From Corticibacter populi (GTDB taxonomy: Bacteria; Pseudomonadota; Gammaproteobacteria; Burkholderiales; Burkholderiaceae_C): a stretch of 64,000 nt of DNA. The stretch's first letter is position 1; the number at the start of each line of letters is the position of its first letter. Location: assembly GCF_004217315.1 (NCBI RefSeq), contig NZ_SGWR01000003.1, positions 669,018 to 733,017 of the forward strand. The letters are read 5' to 3'. Positions 43,724 through 54,059 of this stretch are shown piece by piece. The notes under the pieces are model-generated. The model did not search any database, had not been told where the DNA came from, and was given only the letters and a program-made list of their open reading frames with translations. The position numbers and the translations under genes are program-made.

Positions 43724-44742
43724 CCATTGCCTCCCATCTTCGAAAGCGAGCGGATCACCGCCATGAAGCCGGGGCCGGCGGTGATGACCAGCAGCGCCGG
43801 CAGCAGGGTCAGCACCATCACGCCGGTCATCTTCACGGTGATCTTGCCGATCTTCTCCTTGAACGCGGCCTGGCGCTTTTCGCGCAGGCGCATGCTGAAT
43901 TGCTTGAGCGGCTCCTGCACCGCGCCGCCGTGCCGGTCGACCTGCACCAGCAGGCTGACGACGGCGGTCATGTCGTCGTCGGCGCTGAGGTTGGCCAGGC
44001 GCTGGAAGGACTGCTCGCGGCTGCGGCCGCTGGCATAGAGCTGGTTGGCCAGCGCCAGCTCGCCGCCGAGCACGCGCAGCACGCTGCCGAATTCGCTGGC
44101 GAGAATCTGCAGGCTCTGGTCGATGCTCAGGCCCACTCCCTGCAACAGGCGCAGCAGGTCGACGAACAGCGGCAACTCCTCCACCACCTGTTCGCGGCGG
44201 CGCGAGGCCCTGTTCTGCACATACCATTTCGGCGCCATCAGGCCGATGCCGAAGCCGAAGAATCCCACCATCAAGGCCTTCATGCCACCGGGCTGCAGCA
44301 CGGCAACGGCCAGCAGCGGCAGCGCGACGGCCAGCACGGCGCGGCTGGCCACATACAGCATGCTGCCATTGCGCGGCGAAATGCCGGCCTGGTCGAGCAG
44401 CTTGCGATCCTCCTCGGCCAGCAAGGCGCGGGCAACGCCACTGTCGAGCCAGGCCGGTGGCTGCAGGCCGGTAGCCAGTTCGGGGCCTGCGGCGGCGCCG
44501 GCGGGGGCCCGGGCGCTGGCCAGCGGGTTGAGGAGTTGCTGGTCGCGCGCGGCGCCCGAAGGGGTGGCCAGCGCGGCGGCCTTTTGCGCCAGGGCTGCCT
44601 GTTCGCGAGCCTGCAGGGTCTGGCCGATGTGCGCGGATGCCCTGGCCGAGCGCCACAGGCGCCACAGCAGCGCAGCGGCCCACAGCGCCACGCCCAGCGC
44701 CGCCAGGCCGAGGCTGAGGATGAAAAGCTGCCGGGGCGTCAT
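43720..44742 (-). CDS. tadC: TadC inner-membrane platform protein
   Basis: 340 residues from ATG at 44742 (MTPRQLFILSLGLA). A start 16 codons earlier is possible. It has an N-terminal membrane helix and a central GspF-like T2SF domain with VVEELPLFVDLLRLLQGVGL and AVQEPLKQFSMRLREKRQAA. Two more helices lie at the C-terminus (MTGVMVLTLLPALLVITAGP). It is the second platform subunit and works with TadB and the ATPase TadA to assemble Flp fibres. Confidence 0.9.
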   Translation of the reverse strand: MTPRQLFILSLGLAALGVALWAAALLWRLWRSARASAHIGQTLQAREQAALAQKAAALATPSGAARDQQLLNPLASARAPAGAAAGPELATGLQPPAWLDSGVARALLAEEDRKLLDQAGISPRNGSMLYVASRAVLAVALPLLAVAVLQPGGMKALMVGFFGFGIGLMAPKWYVQNRASRRREQVVEELPLFVDLLRLLQGVGLSIDQSLQILASEFGSVLRVLGGELALANQLYASGRSREQSFQRLANLSADDDMTAVVSLLVQVDRHGGAVQEPLKQFSMRLREKRQAAFKEKIGKITVKMTGVMVLTLLPALLVITAGPGFMAVIRSLSKMGGNG

Positions 44743-44837
44743 GGCCGCCGCCTCCAGGCCGATGCGATGCGCCGGTGGGGACGGCGCCATGCGGGGGTGT
44801 TCATGGGGTGTGCTCCTGCCATTGCGTGCTCATCGCC

Positions 44838-45827
44838 TCATTTCAGGCGTGCCAGCCGGTACAGCAAAAAGGCGCCGAAGGCTTCCAGCGCCGCGGCAAC
44901 CAGGATCATCTTCTGGCCGCTGGGGTCGTTCCACATGCGCAGGAAATAGCCGGCATTGAGCACCATGATCAAGGCACCCACGGCAATCGGCAGCAGTGCC
45001 AGCACCCAGGCCGAGAGGCGGATCTCGGCCGACAGCGCATGCAGTTCCTGCTCGGCCGCCTGGCGGTCGCGGATGTAGGCGGCCACCCGCTCGAGCACCA
45101 GGTCGGCGCGGCCGCCGTAGCGCACGCTCATGCGGAACACGGCGGCGAGCAGGCCGAACTCCGGCAGGCGCCAGTGGCCTTCGAGCTGTGCCATGGCCTG
45201 CCCCAGGTCCGGGTTGGCGCTGAGCATCGCGGTGGCCTGCTGCAGCGCGTCGCCCAGCGGTGCGGGCACATTGCCGACGGCGAGCTGGAAGGCCGCATGC
45301 GGCGAGTTGCCGATGGAGATCAGCCGCACCATGTTGTCCAGGAAGCCCGGCAGCTGCTGCAGCAGGCGCTGGCGGCGCGCGCTGGCGCGGCGCCAGATGA
45401 AAAAGCCCGTCACCAGCGCATGGATGGCCGTGAGCAGGATGGCCGCCGTCGGCCCGGCGAGGGCCGCGCCGATGATCAGCACTGCCAGCCCGACGGCGGC
45501 GAGCAGCAGCACGGTGGTGCTGGAGATGCCCCATGCGCCCAGCCCCAGCACCTCGGTCAGCCGTGCCTGCCAGCCGGCCGGAGCCCCGGTGGCGCTGCCG
45601 CGTGGCATGGACGGACCCAGGCCCGGGCCCGGCACCGGTTGCTGGGCCACCCTGGCGCCGCCCGCCGGCGTGGCCATGGCGCGCTGGTGGATGCTGCGCT
45701 GCAGGTGGCTGGAGACCGACTGCAGCTGCTGCTGGCGCCGCGCGCGGCCGAACAGCCACACCGCCAGGCCCAGCAGCAGCAGGGCCAGCGCCAGCATCAG
45801 CAGCACGGCGGGGTGAATGCGGGTCAT
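44838..45827 (-). CDS. tadB: TadB inner-membrane platform protein
   Basis: 329 residues. It has an N-terminal helix (AVLLMLALALLLLGLAVWLF) and a proline-rich linker. The T2SF domain opens QQLPGFLDNMVRLISIGNSP and contains AVFRMSVRYGGRADLVLERV. Paired helices lie at the C-terminus. It pairs with TadC as the inner-membrane core of the Flp pilus machine. About 50 bases separate it from tadA and 95 from tadC. Confidence 0.9.
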   Translation of the reverse strand: MTRIHPAVLLMLALALLLLGLAVWLFGRARRQQQLQSVSSHLQRSIHQRAMATPAGGARVAQQPVPGPGLGPSMPRGSATGAPAGWQARLTEVLGLGAWGISSTTVLLLAAVGLAVLIIGAALAGPTAAILLTAIHALVTGFFIWRRASARRQRLLQQLPGFLDNMVRLISIGNSPHAAFQLAVGNVPAPLGDALQQATAMLSANPDLGQAMAQLEGHWRLPEFGLLAAVFRMSVRYGGRADLVLERVAAYIRDRQAAEQELHALSAEIRLSAWVLALLPIAVGALIMVLNAGYFLRMWNDPSGQKMILVAAALEAFGAFLLYRLARLK

Positions 45828-45877
45828 CGTCTCAGGGCCTCATGGGTTGCTGTGTGGGGTTTCAACTGCGCGCGGTT

Positions 45878-47200
<1,323 letters not shown>

Positions 47201-47207
47201 GGGGCGC

Positions 47208-48701
47208 TCAGCTCCTCAGGCGTTGGATGAATCGGGCCAGGCCACCGGTGCCGCCGCCGGCCGGTGGCGGCGGTCCGGCCTTGTTGTGCTGGCCGTGCTG
47301 ACTGGCGAGCAGTTGCCCGGCGAGCTGGTCGACTGCCTGCACGTAGGGCTCGCGGCGCAGCGTGGCCGGCAGCAGCCGGCCCTGGTTGATGGCTTGCGCC
47401 AGCGCCGCGCGCCGCTCCGGAATCACTGCCAGCAGCGGCAGCTGCAGCTGCCGGGCGATCTGCTGGGCATCGAGCTCGACCCGGGCGTCATGGCGGCTGA
47501 CGATGAGCTGCACGCGGCCGCGCTCGATCTTCTGCTCGCTCAGCTGGGCCAGCAGCTCCGCGGTCGATACCACGCTGGTCACGCTCTGGTCGCACACCAC
47601 CCAGACCTGGCTGGCGCGCAGCGCCACGCGGGTCGCCAGACTGGTCTGCAGCACCGCGCCCAGGTCGGCGATCACGTGCGTGAAGTACTGCCGCAGCCGC
47701 AGCACCAGCAGATCGACGTCGGCGTAGGAAATCTCGCGCAGCCGGCCCGGCTGGCGCGGCAGGCCCAGCAGGCGCAGCCCGCTGGCGTGGCGGGCCAGGC
47801 CGGCCGAGGCCATGCGCCGGTCGAAACGCCGCAGGTTGTGCACCGCCTCGATGAAGTCGAATTCGTTGCCGACATCCAGGTACAGCGAGTCGTCGCCGCT
47901 CGGGTTGCCCAGGTCGATCAGCAGCGTCTCCAGCGCGGCGTCGCCCTCGTCAAGGCCGGAGGTGGCATTGGCCGCTGTGCCGGCGCCGGCGATGCGCTGC
48001 TGCAGGTACCAGGCCAGGTGCGTGGCCAGCAGGCTGCTGCCCAGCCCGGCGCGCGCAGAGAGGATGGCCGTCAGCGGCGCGCTGTCGTGCCCATCCTGGG
48101 CGGTGGCGGGCGTGCGGCGCACCAGCTCCTGCACGGCCTGCTGCGCCGCCTGCGCGTTGCCGTCGAGGTCGATGAAGTCCTGCACGCCGGCGCGCAGGGC
48201 CGCCAGCGTGGCCTGCGGGTGCTTCATGCAGCCCACGGCCACCAGCGGCAGGTGCGGGTGCGAGATGCGCAGGCGCTCGACCAGGTGGGTGGCGAGGTCC
48301 AGCACCGGTGCCTCGAACTGGATCAGCACGACCTGCGGCAGCAACAGCTGCACCTGTTCGCCCACGTTCTCCTGGAAACGGGCGGTGTGCAGCCGGGCGC
48401 CGTCGAGTACGCGGCGCGTCCAGGTCTGCGCCAGCGCGCCCTCGGGCGTGCCGGCATGGACCAGCAGCAGATCGGCATCCAGGTCGGGGCAGGCCGGTGG
48501 GCGTACCGCGCTGGCCTGCACCACTTCCAGCGGGCGCGGGCGGGCATCGCCCGTCTGCGCGGGTGCGGCCAGTGGCGATGCCGCCGCCGGCCGGGCGGCG
48601 AGCAGGGTTTCCAGCGATGCCAGCGGGCTGGTGGCGGCGCTGTCCGGTGCCGGATGGTTGGGCGCACCGGCCGTTGGGGGCGAGGTGACGGGCTTGTTCA
48701 T
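47208..48701 (-). CDS. tadZ: TadZ/CpaE-like ParA-family protein, P-loop lysine absent
   Basis: 497 residues from ATG at 48701. A Pro/Ala-rich N-terminus and a receiver-like domain (VVLIQFEAPVLDLATHLVER to VGCMKHPQATLAALRAGVQDF) precede a MinD/ParA-like domain. The expected deviant Walker A reads SARAGLGSSLLATHLA, so the signature lysines are replaced. YLDVGNEFDFIEAV and VIADLG-type Walker B remain. TadZ proteins mark the cell pole for Tad assembly. Loss of the lysines implies weak or no ATP hydrolysis in this member. Confidence 0.88.
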   Translation of the reverse strand: MNKPVTSPPTAGAPNHPAPDSAATSPLASLETLLAARPAAASPLAAPAQTGDARPRPLEVVQASAVRPPACPDLDADLLLVHAGTPEGALAQTWTRRVLDGARLHTARFQENVGEQVQLLLPQVVLIQFEAPVLDLATHLVERLRISHPHLPLVAVGCMKHPQATLAALRAGVQDFIDLDGNAQAAQQAVQELVRRTPATAQDGHDSAPLTAILSARAGLGSSLLATHLAWYLQQRIAGAGTAANATSGLDEGDAALETLLIDLGNPSGDDSLYLDVGNEFDFIEAVHNLRRFDRRMASAGLARHASGLRLLGLPRQPGRLREISYADVDLLVLRLRQYFTHVIADLGAVLQTSLATRVALRASQVWVVCDQSVTSVVSTAELLAQLSEQKIERGRVQLIVSRHDARVELDAQQIARQLQLPLLAVIPERRAALAQAINQGRLLPATLRREPYVQAVDQLAGQLLASQHGQHNKAGPPPPAGGGTGGLARFIQRLRS

Positions 48702-48717
48702 GGCGTGGCGCGATCCA

Positions 48718-50343
48718 TCAGTAGGAGAAGCCGGGCAGCGCAGCATCCGGCTTGAGCGCGCCGGCGACGAACGGCTCCCAAACCTGCGAGGCATTCGGGC
48801 GCTCGGACGTGGCGCCGGGCAGCAGCCGCTCGAAGTCGGTGCCGGCAGGCAGCGGGTGCACCAGGCTGGGCGTGACGACGATGGCCAGCTCGGTCTCTTC
48901 CTGCGAGTAGCTCATGTTCTTGAAGAAGGCGCCCAGCACCGGCAGGTCGCCCAATACGGGGACTTTGTCTACATAGGAAGAGGTCGAACGGCTGACGAGG
49001 CCACCGATGACGAAGCTCTCGCCATCGCCCAGTTCCACCATGGTGTCGGCGCGGCGGGTACGAATCGCTGGAACAGAGACTCCTCCGACAGCAACTCCAG
49101 AGCTGAAGTCGAGATCGCTGGCCTCTGGAGCCACTTTCAGCGCAATGCGTTGATTGGAGAGGATGGTGGGTGTGAGCTGCAGCTTGACGCCGAATTCCTT
49201 GTACTCGATGGCGATGTTGCCGTCATTGCTGGGCACTGGAACTGGAATTTCACCTCCGGCGAGAAAACTGGCGCTTTGTCCGGAGTGCGCCAGCAAGGTG
49301 GGACGTGCCAAAACGCGAGCCAAGCCATTCCCTTCCAGGAAACCCATTTGCACGCCGATGCCTGCGCCATTGAATGCCTTGCCAAATCCGAGTACCAGAT
49401 TCATGGCGCTTACGACAGAGGCGGATATTTGCCCGCTACCCGAATACTGGTTCGATGTGCCGTTGGCACCAATCCCTGCTGATGCATTTCCGGTGCTGAA
49501 ACTGCCTGTGGTGTTTGTGCCAGGCTGAAATACCCCGAAGCTGAAGCCGTGGTTATTGCGACCACCGCTGAAGATATTGATGCCCGCTTCTTTGAGTGCC
49601 GATTTTTTGAACTCCACCACCTGCACGTCCACCTGCACGGTGTTGCTCCTGACCTCGATCTGCGAACGATCGAGCAAGGCCGTCTCGGGCGGGGCCGCCA
49701 GGCGCAGCTCGGCCAGTGCCTGCGCATGTTGCGGCACCGAAGCCAGCTGCCGCTCCAGAATGAGCTGCTGTGCGCGCACCTGCACCTGCCAGCTCTGCGG
49801 CAGGCTGCCGGCCCTGGCGGGCCAGACCACCAGCGTGGTGCTGCCTGGCGTCCTGGCCGTCAGCAGCAGCTCCGCGGCGGGGCCGCCGGGATTGCCGGCC
49901 GCGCTGCCGTTGCCGGAGGGGGCGGCGCGCAGCACTTTCACGTCCAGCACGTTCGGGTCGCCCACCGCGATGCGGCCCACTGCATGACCGGGTTGCAAGA
50001 GGCGCTGGCGGCCCGCCGTCAGCTGCAGCGTCGGGCCGTCGAAGGCTTCACCGGCGTGCGCTGGCGTCTCCGCGACCGGCACGGCCTGCGCACGCAGGTC
50101 GGTTTCGGTCAATGGCGCGAGGCTGGCTGGCTGCGCGAGTTCCCGCGCTGCCAGCGTGCCGGGCGACGAGACTGCCAGCGTCAGCGTGACCGCGCCGCCG
50201 GCCATCAGCCGCAGGGCATGGCGCAATGCCGGTGGCGTGACTGCCGCGAGCCCGGCGCCCGCCGATGTCGGTACGGATGCCGGTCCTGATGTGGGTCCTG
50301 ACGCCAGTTTTGATGCCGATGGGGGATGGATGGTGTGGGTCAT
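48718..50343 (-). CDS. rcpA: Outer-membrane secretin of the Flp/Tad pilus
   Basis: 541 residues from ATG at 50343. A signal region (LMAGGAVTLTLAVSSPGTLA) leads to a BON/pilus-secretin N-domain (QPGHAVGRIAVGDPNVLDVK) and then the secretin core with VQVDVQVVEFKKSALKEAGI, VLARPTLLAHSGQSASFLAG, FVIGGLVSRSTS and VPVLGDLPVLGAFFKN. It forms the ring through which the pilus crosses the outer membrane. The stretch from about 49000 to 49630 is visibly less GC-rich than both flanks within the same gene. Confidence 0.93.
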   Translation of the reverse strand: MTHTIHPPSASKLASGPTSGPASVPTSAGAGLAAVTPPALRHALRLMAGGAVTLTLAVSSPGTLAARELAQPASLAPLTETDLRAQAVPVAETPAHAGEAFDGPTLQLTAGRQRLLQPGHAVGRIAVGDPNVLDVKVLRAAPSGNGSAAGNPGGPAAELLLTARTPGSTTLVVWPARAGSLPQSWQVQVRAQQLILERQLASVPQHAQALAELRLAAPPETALLDRSQIEVRSNTVQVDVQVVEFKKSALKEAGINIFSGGRNNHGFSFGVFQPGTNTTGSFSTGNASAGIGANGTSNQYSGSGQISASVVSAMNLVLGFGKAFNGAGIGVQMGFLEGNGLARVLARPTLLAHSGQSASFLAGGEIPVPVPSNDGNIAIEYKEFGVKLQLTPTILSNQRIALKVAPEASDLDFSSGVAVGGVSVPAIRTRRADTMVELGDGESFVIGGLVSRSTSSYVDKVPVLGDLPVLGAFFKNMSYSQEETELAIVVTPSLVHPLPAGTDFERLLPGATSERPNASQVWEPFVAGALKPDAALPGFSY

Positions 50344-50383
50344 GCTGGCACTCCTGCGTCGCGCTCGGGTTTTCTTCAATCAC

Positions 50384-51463
50384 TCAGTAACGCACCATCT
50401 GCACGTTGGCGCCGTGGTGGATCTCGACGTCCTGCAGGCGGCGCTGCTGGGCCGCCTGCAGCGGTTGCGGCACCTTCGGTGCGGGCAGCAGCGGCGGCGC
50501 GGCGCGCTTGCGGTTCTTGTCGTCGCCGCCGGTGGCCAGGTCATCGAAGCGCAGGCCGGCCACCGAGCGGTCGATGCCCTGCAGTGCCTCCCCCTTGGCG
50601 AGGCGGCCGGCGGCGGGCTGCAGCACGGCGGGCAGGGCGGCAAACAGCGCCGGGTCGGGCTGCGCCAGGTCGTCCGGGTGGCGCAGCGCCAGCGTGAGCT
50701 GGCCGTACTTCTCGGCCAGCGCCAGGCGCTCCACGTCGTCCAGCGGCACGGCCAGCACGGCGGTCTTGGCGTTCTCGGGGCGCTGCGCGGGGTCTTCGCG
50801 CGTGGCATTGGCGCGGCGATTGCCGCTGCCCAGGCCGGCGCTGCTCTCCTGCCTGGCCTGCTCCTCTTGCTGCTGCTGGCGCTGGGCGTCGGTCAAGGGC
50901 GGGTTTTCCACGCTGGCGCCGCCATAGGCCAGCACGCGGCTGCGGGCCAGCAGCAGGCGCGTCTGGGTGTCGACGGGGGTATCGTCCTTCTTGCCGTCGA
51001 GCGTGAAGAACACGTCGACGAAATCACCGGGGCGCACGCGGTGGCCGGCGGCCATGCCTTCATTGACCGCGATCGAGACGGCGCGCTGGCCCGGCTCCAG
51101 TTGCAGCGCCAGTCCGTTGAGCAGGTGCTGCTCGAAGAGCGGCGCGCCTGCCGGCAGCGCCAGCGCGGTGGTGTGGCCCAGCAGCGCATCGACCTTGCCG
51201 AAACTGCCGGGCACCGCCGCGCCCATGGGCACGACCTTGAGGTCCTCGGCGGCGAGGCGATGCCCGGCGCCAATGGGCTGCGCGGCCACCACCACGTCAT
51301 GCGTGGGGGCGGGCTCCTGCCGTGGCGTCAGCGTGATGGCGGGTGCGGCCGAGGGCGGTGGCGCCACCGGGCGCTGCGGCTGGCGCCCGAGCATCCAGGC
51401 CAGAATGGCGAGCCCGATGGCCAGTGCCACCAGCAGGCCGGCAATGATCTTGGTGAGGTTCAT
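50384..51463 (-). CDS. rcpC: Flp pilus assembly protein CpaB/RcpC
   Basis: 359 residues. The N-terminal helix MNLTKIIAGLLVALAIGLAI is followed by a SAF domain (HDVVVAAQPIGAGHRLAAED) and a RcpC-type beta domain (VNEGMAAGHRVRPGDFVDVF). A Gln/Glu-rich insertion lies near residue 200. It is a periplasmic partner of the secretin. The stop lies 40 bases before the secretin start. Confidence 0.92.
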   Translation of the reverse strand: MNLTKIIAGLLVALAIGLAILAWMLGRQPQRPVAPPPSAAPAITLTPRQEPAPTHDVVVAAQPIGAGHRLAAEDLKVVPMGAAVPGSFGKVDALLGHTTALALPAGAPLFEQHLLNGLALQLEPGQRAVSIAVNEGMAAGHRVRPGDFVDVFFTLDGKKDDTPVDTQTRLLLARSRVLAYGGASVENPPLTDAQRQQQQEEQARQESSAGLGSGNRRANATREDPAQRPENAKTAVLAVPLDDVERLALAEKYGQLTLALRHPDDLAQPDPALFAALPAVLQPAAGRLAKGEALQGIDRSVAGLRFDDLATGGDDKNRKRAAPPLLPAPKVPQPLQAAQQRRLQDVEIHHGANVQMVRY

Positions 51464-51619
51464 GTCATGTTCTCCTGCATGCGTTTGCCTGGAAGGCTTC
51501 CGGCTCGGCCTCCCGCCGGTGCGTTCCTGTCAGGGCCTGTGCGGTACATGCACGGGCGCTGGCAGCAAGGCACAGGCTTCGGATGGGGGATGCGGCGTGT
51601 GGTCGATGGCGTCGCTGCG

Positions 51620-52165
51620 TCATGGCATTCCGCCTTTCCAGAACACCAGCGCGATGGCGGCGATGGCCATGTAACCGGCATATGGAATCGAGCGGCTGCG
51701 GTGACGGCTGGTGAAATCGAGTTGCAGCGACGCCGGCGGGGTCAGTCGCCCCAGCGGGGTGATGTGCGCCTGCAGCCACAGCCACACGGGCCGTTGCTGC
51801 AGGGCACGCCAGAGCACCACGGCCAGGCCGTGGGCGCCAGCCAGCAGGCTGCCGATGAGCCAGACCGCGAGCAGGGCGGGGGAGAACCCCAGCCACAGCC
51901 CGGCGACGGCGGCAAACTTGACATCCCCGGCTCCCATCCACCCCAGCGCATAGAACGGCAGCAGCGCGGCAAACGCCACGACTGCGCCGAGCAAGCCACC
52001 CCAGGGCGAAACCTGGAATGGCTGCGCGCTGCTGAACAGCGCTGCCAGGCCCGTTGCCAGGCCGAGCAGCACCATCCAGTTGCGCACCTTGCGCAGACGC
52101 AGGTCTGTAGCTGCAATGGCGGCTAGCCATATAAGCCATGCCAAGAACGGAAGTCCAAGAAACAT
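51620..52165 (-). CDS. tadV: Prepilin peptidase TadV/CpaA
   Basis: 181 residues with about five membrane helices. The two catalytic aspartates of type IV prepilin peptidases are visible, in AATDLRLRKVRNW and in the GxGD motif GWMGAGDVKFAA. It lacks the N-methylation domain, as is usual for TadV. It cleaves pre-Flp and the TadE-type pseudopilins. It lies 14 bases after flp. Confidence 0.93.
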   Translation of the reverse strand: MFLGLPFLAWLIWLAAIAATDLRLRKVRNWMVLLGLATGLAALFSSAQPFQVSPWGGLLGAVVAFAALLPFYALGWMGAGDVKFAAVAGLWLGFSPALLAVWLIGSLLAGAHGLAVVLWRALQQRPVWLWLQAHITPLGRLTPPASLQLDFTSRHRSRSIPYAGYMAIAAIALVFWKGGMP

Positions 52166-52179
52166 ACTTTGAAAGGTCC

Positions 52180-52362
52180 TCAGCTCGGCTCTTCCACCTC
52201 ACCTAGGGCATTGCTAATCCATTCAAAAATGCTATTTAGATTGCCTCCGAGGGTCGTGACAGTGGCAATAATCGCCACCGCAATCAACCCCGCAATCAGC
52301 CCATACTCAATAGCCGTAGCACCTTCTTCGTCATTCCAGAAGTTCTTGATGATGTCGGTCAT
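52180..52362 (-). CDS. flp: Flp-type major pilin
   Basis: 60 residues from ATG at 52362. A short leader ends in EEGATAIEYGLIAGLIAVAI, the Flp motif with cleavage after Gly and the Glu-Tyr pair at +5/+6, followed by the hydrophobic assembly helix and GGNLNSIFEWISNAL. It is the structural subunit of the adhesive Flp fibre. The gene is less GC-rich than its surroundings, as often seen for highly expressed pilins. A promoter is expected in the 89 bases upstream, but no clear sigma-54 or sigma-70 match is found. Confidence 0.95.
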   Translation of the reverse strand: MTDIIKNFWNDEEGATAIEYGLIAGLIAVAIIATVTTLGGNLNSIFEWISNALGEVEEPS

Positions 52363-52451
52363 GGCATCTTCCTTTCGGTTGAAACACACCCATCGGTCAT
52401 GAAGCAGCGGCTGGTGATGGGCAAACCGGCCGGCTGCGGGAAACGTGTTCG

Positions 52452-54059
52452 CTACCAGCCACCTCGCGCCAGCAGCGTGGCGCCGCCTTGCGGCAGTTGC
52501 AGTTGGCGTTCGGCGCGCAGTTGCAGGCGCCGGGCCTGGTGCGGGAGCGGGGCGGCCTGCGCCACGGCGCCGGCGGCGGGTATCGGGGATGTCAGCGGGG
52601 CGGTGTCGCCGTCAGCGGGTTCCGGAGCCTGGGCGAACAGCACGTCCAGCCACTGGCCATCCACCTCGGGGGGCAGCAGCTGGCCGGTGGTGCGCACCAG
52701 CTGCAGTTCGGTGATGCGCTGGTCGTAGGCGGCATCGGCCTCGTCGAGCATCAGGTTCTGCATGTCGAGCTGGGCGTCGAGCACCTGGGCGAGGCTGCCG
52801 CGGCCGACTTCCAGCAGGCGCCGGCGGCCCTCGAAGGCGGCGCGCGCTTCCTGCACGGCGTCGGCGAGCTGCGCCTCGCGCTGGCGGCCGGATTCCACGC
52901 GGCCCCAGGCGGCCGAGGCGGCCTCCTGCACCTGGCGGCGCACGGCTTCCTGTTGCGCTTCCTGGCTTTGCAGTTCGCTGAGCGCCTTGAGGATGCGGTC
53001 GCGCAGCTCGAAGCCGTTGCCGAAGTTCCAGTTCAGTTCCACGCCGTAACGGGTGCCATCGTTGTAGAGCACGCCCTTGGGGTCGTGGCTGCGCGCCACC
53101 ACGGCGTCCAGCGTGGGCAGGCGCTGGGCCTTGCTGCGATCGACCTCGGCGCGGGCACGCTCGACCTGGCGGGCGATTTCCTGCAGTTCGGTGCTGCTGG
53201 CCTCGGCCGCCTGCAGGGCCTGCGCCTCGCCCTGCGGAAACCAGTGGCCGGGCACCTGCAGCGCCGGCAGGCCCTCGGCCCGCGGCGCAAAGCCGTAGTA
53301 GCGGGTAAAGCGTGCCAGGGCCTCGGCGCGCCGCGATTCCAGCGCATGCTGCTGGGCGCGCGCGCCGGCCTGGCGGGAGGCGGCCTGGCGCAGGTCGTTG
53401 CGGCCGACGGCGCCGAGCTCGGCGCGGCGCTCCTCGATGCGCGCGAGCTGGGCGATGATGCCGGCCGATTCGCCGGCGATACGGGCCTTGGCCTCGAAGC
53501 GCTGCAGCTCCAGCAGCGCGGTGAGGGCTTCGAGCAGCACGTTCTGGCGCGTGCCGTGCAGCACCTCGGCCTGCGCGGCCTGCTGGAATTCGGCCGAGCG
53601 GATGCCCGCGCCGATGGCGCCGCCGTCGAGCAGGCTCATGCGCACCTCGGCGTTGAGGGCGTTGTAGTTTTCGCGGTTGCCGCTGCGGTCGGCGCTGCCG
53701 GAGTTGGTGCCGATCTTCAGGCGGGGCCAGCGCTCGCCGCGTGCCGTGTTCAGGTCGTGGCCGGCCGAATCGAAGGCGGCGCGGGCCTTGAGCACCTCGG
53801 GGTGCTCGGTGAGCATGGCGTGCAGCGCGTCAAGCAGGCGCCGCCGTGCGCCGCTGTCCGCCAGGCTGGTGGCGGTGAGCTGCTGCGCCAGTTGCAGGCT
53901 GGCCGGGGCGAGCGCGATGGTGCGCGCCCCGGGCGGTGGCGTGCTCGGGATGCTCTGCCCGATGGCGGGCAGGCCGGCGGCCAGCAGGGCCGCAGCCAGC
54001 CAGGCCCTGGCGCGGCGGCGGGGTGTCGGGGGCGGGAGTGTGCGGCCGTGCATGCTCAT
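52452..54059 (-). CDS. TolC-family outer-membrane protein of a type I secretion system
   Basis: 535 residues from ATG at 54059, overlapping the adaptor stop by four bases. A signal region (AWLAAALLAAGLPAIGQS) precedes two outer-membrane efflux repeats. These are seen in the opening ALHAMLTEHPEVLKARAAFD, the VELNWNFGNGFELRDR stretch and the late RRRLLEVGRGSLAQVLDAQL. It forms the outer-membrane tunnel for export together with the HlyD-type and ABC proteins encoded upstream. A C-terminal tail of about 70 residues is Ala/Gln-rich. Confidence 0.92.
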   Translation of the reverse strand: MSMHGRTLPPPTPRRRARAWLAAALLAAGLPAIGQSIPSTPPPGARTIALAPASLQLAQQLTATSLADSGARRRLLDALHAMLTEHPEVLKARAAFDSAGHDLNTARGERWPRLKIGTNSGSADRSGNRENYNALNAEVRMSLLDGGAIGAGIRSAEFQQAAQAEVLHGTRQNVLLEALTALLELQRFEAKARIAGESAGIIAQLARIEERRAELGAVGRNDLRQAASRQAGARAQQHALESRRAEALARFTRYYGFAPRAEGLPALQVPGHWFPQGEAQALQAAEASSTELQEIARQVERARAEVDRSKAQRLPTLDAVVARSHDPKGVLYNDGTRYGVELNWNFGNGFELRDRILKALSELQSQEAQQEAVRRQVQEAASAAWGRVESGRQREAQLADAVQEARAAFEGRRRLLEVGRGSLAQVLDAQLDMQNLMLDEADAAYDQRITELQLVRTTGQLLPPEVDGQWLDVLFAQAPEPADGDTAPLTSPIPAAGAVAQAAPLPHQARRLQLRAERQLQLPQGGATLLARGGW

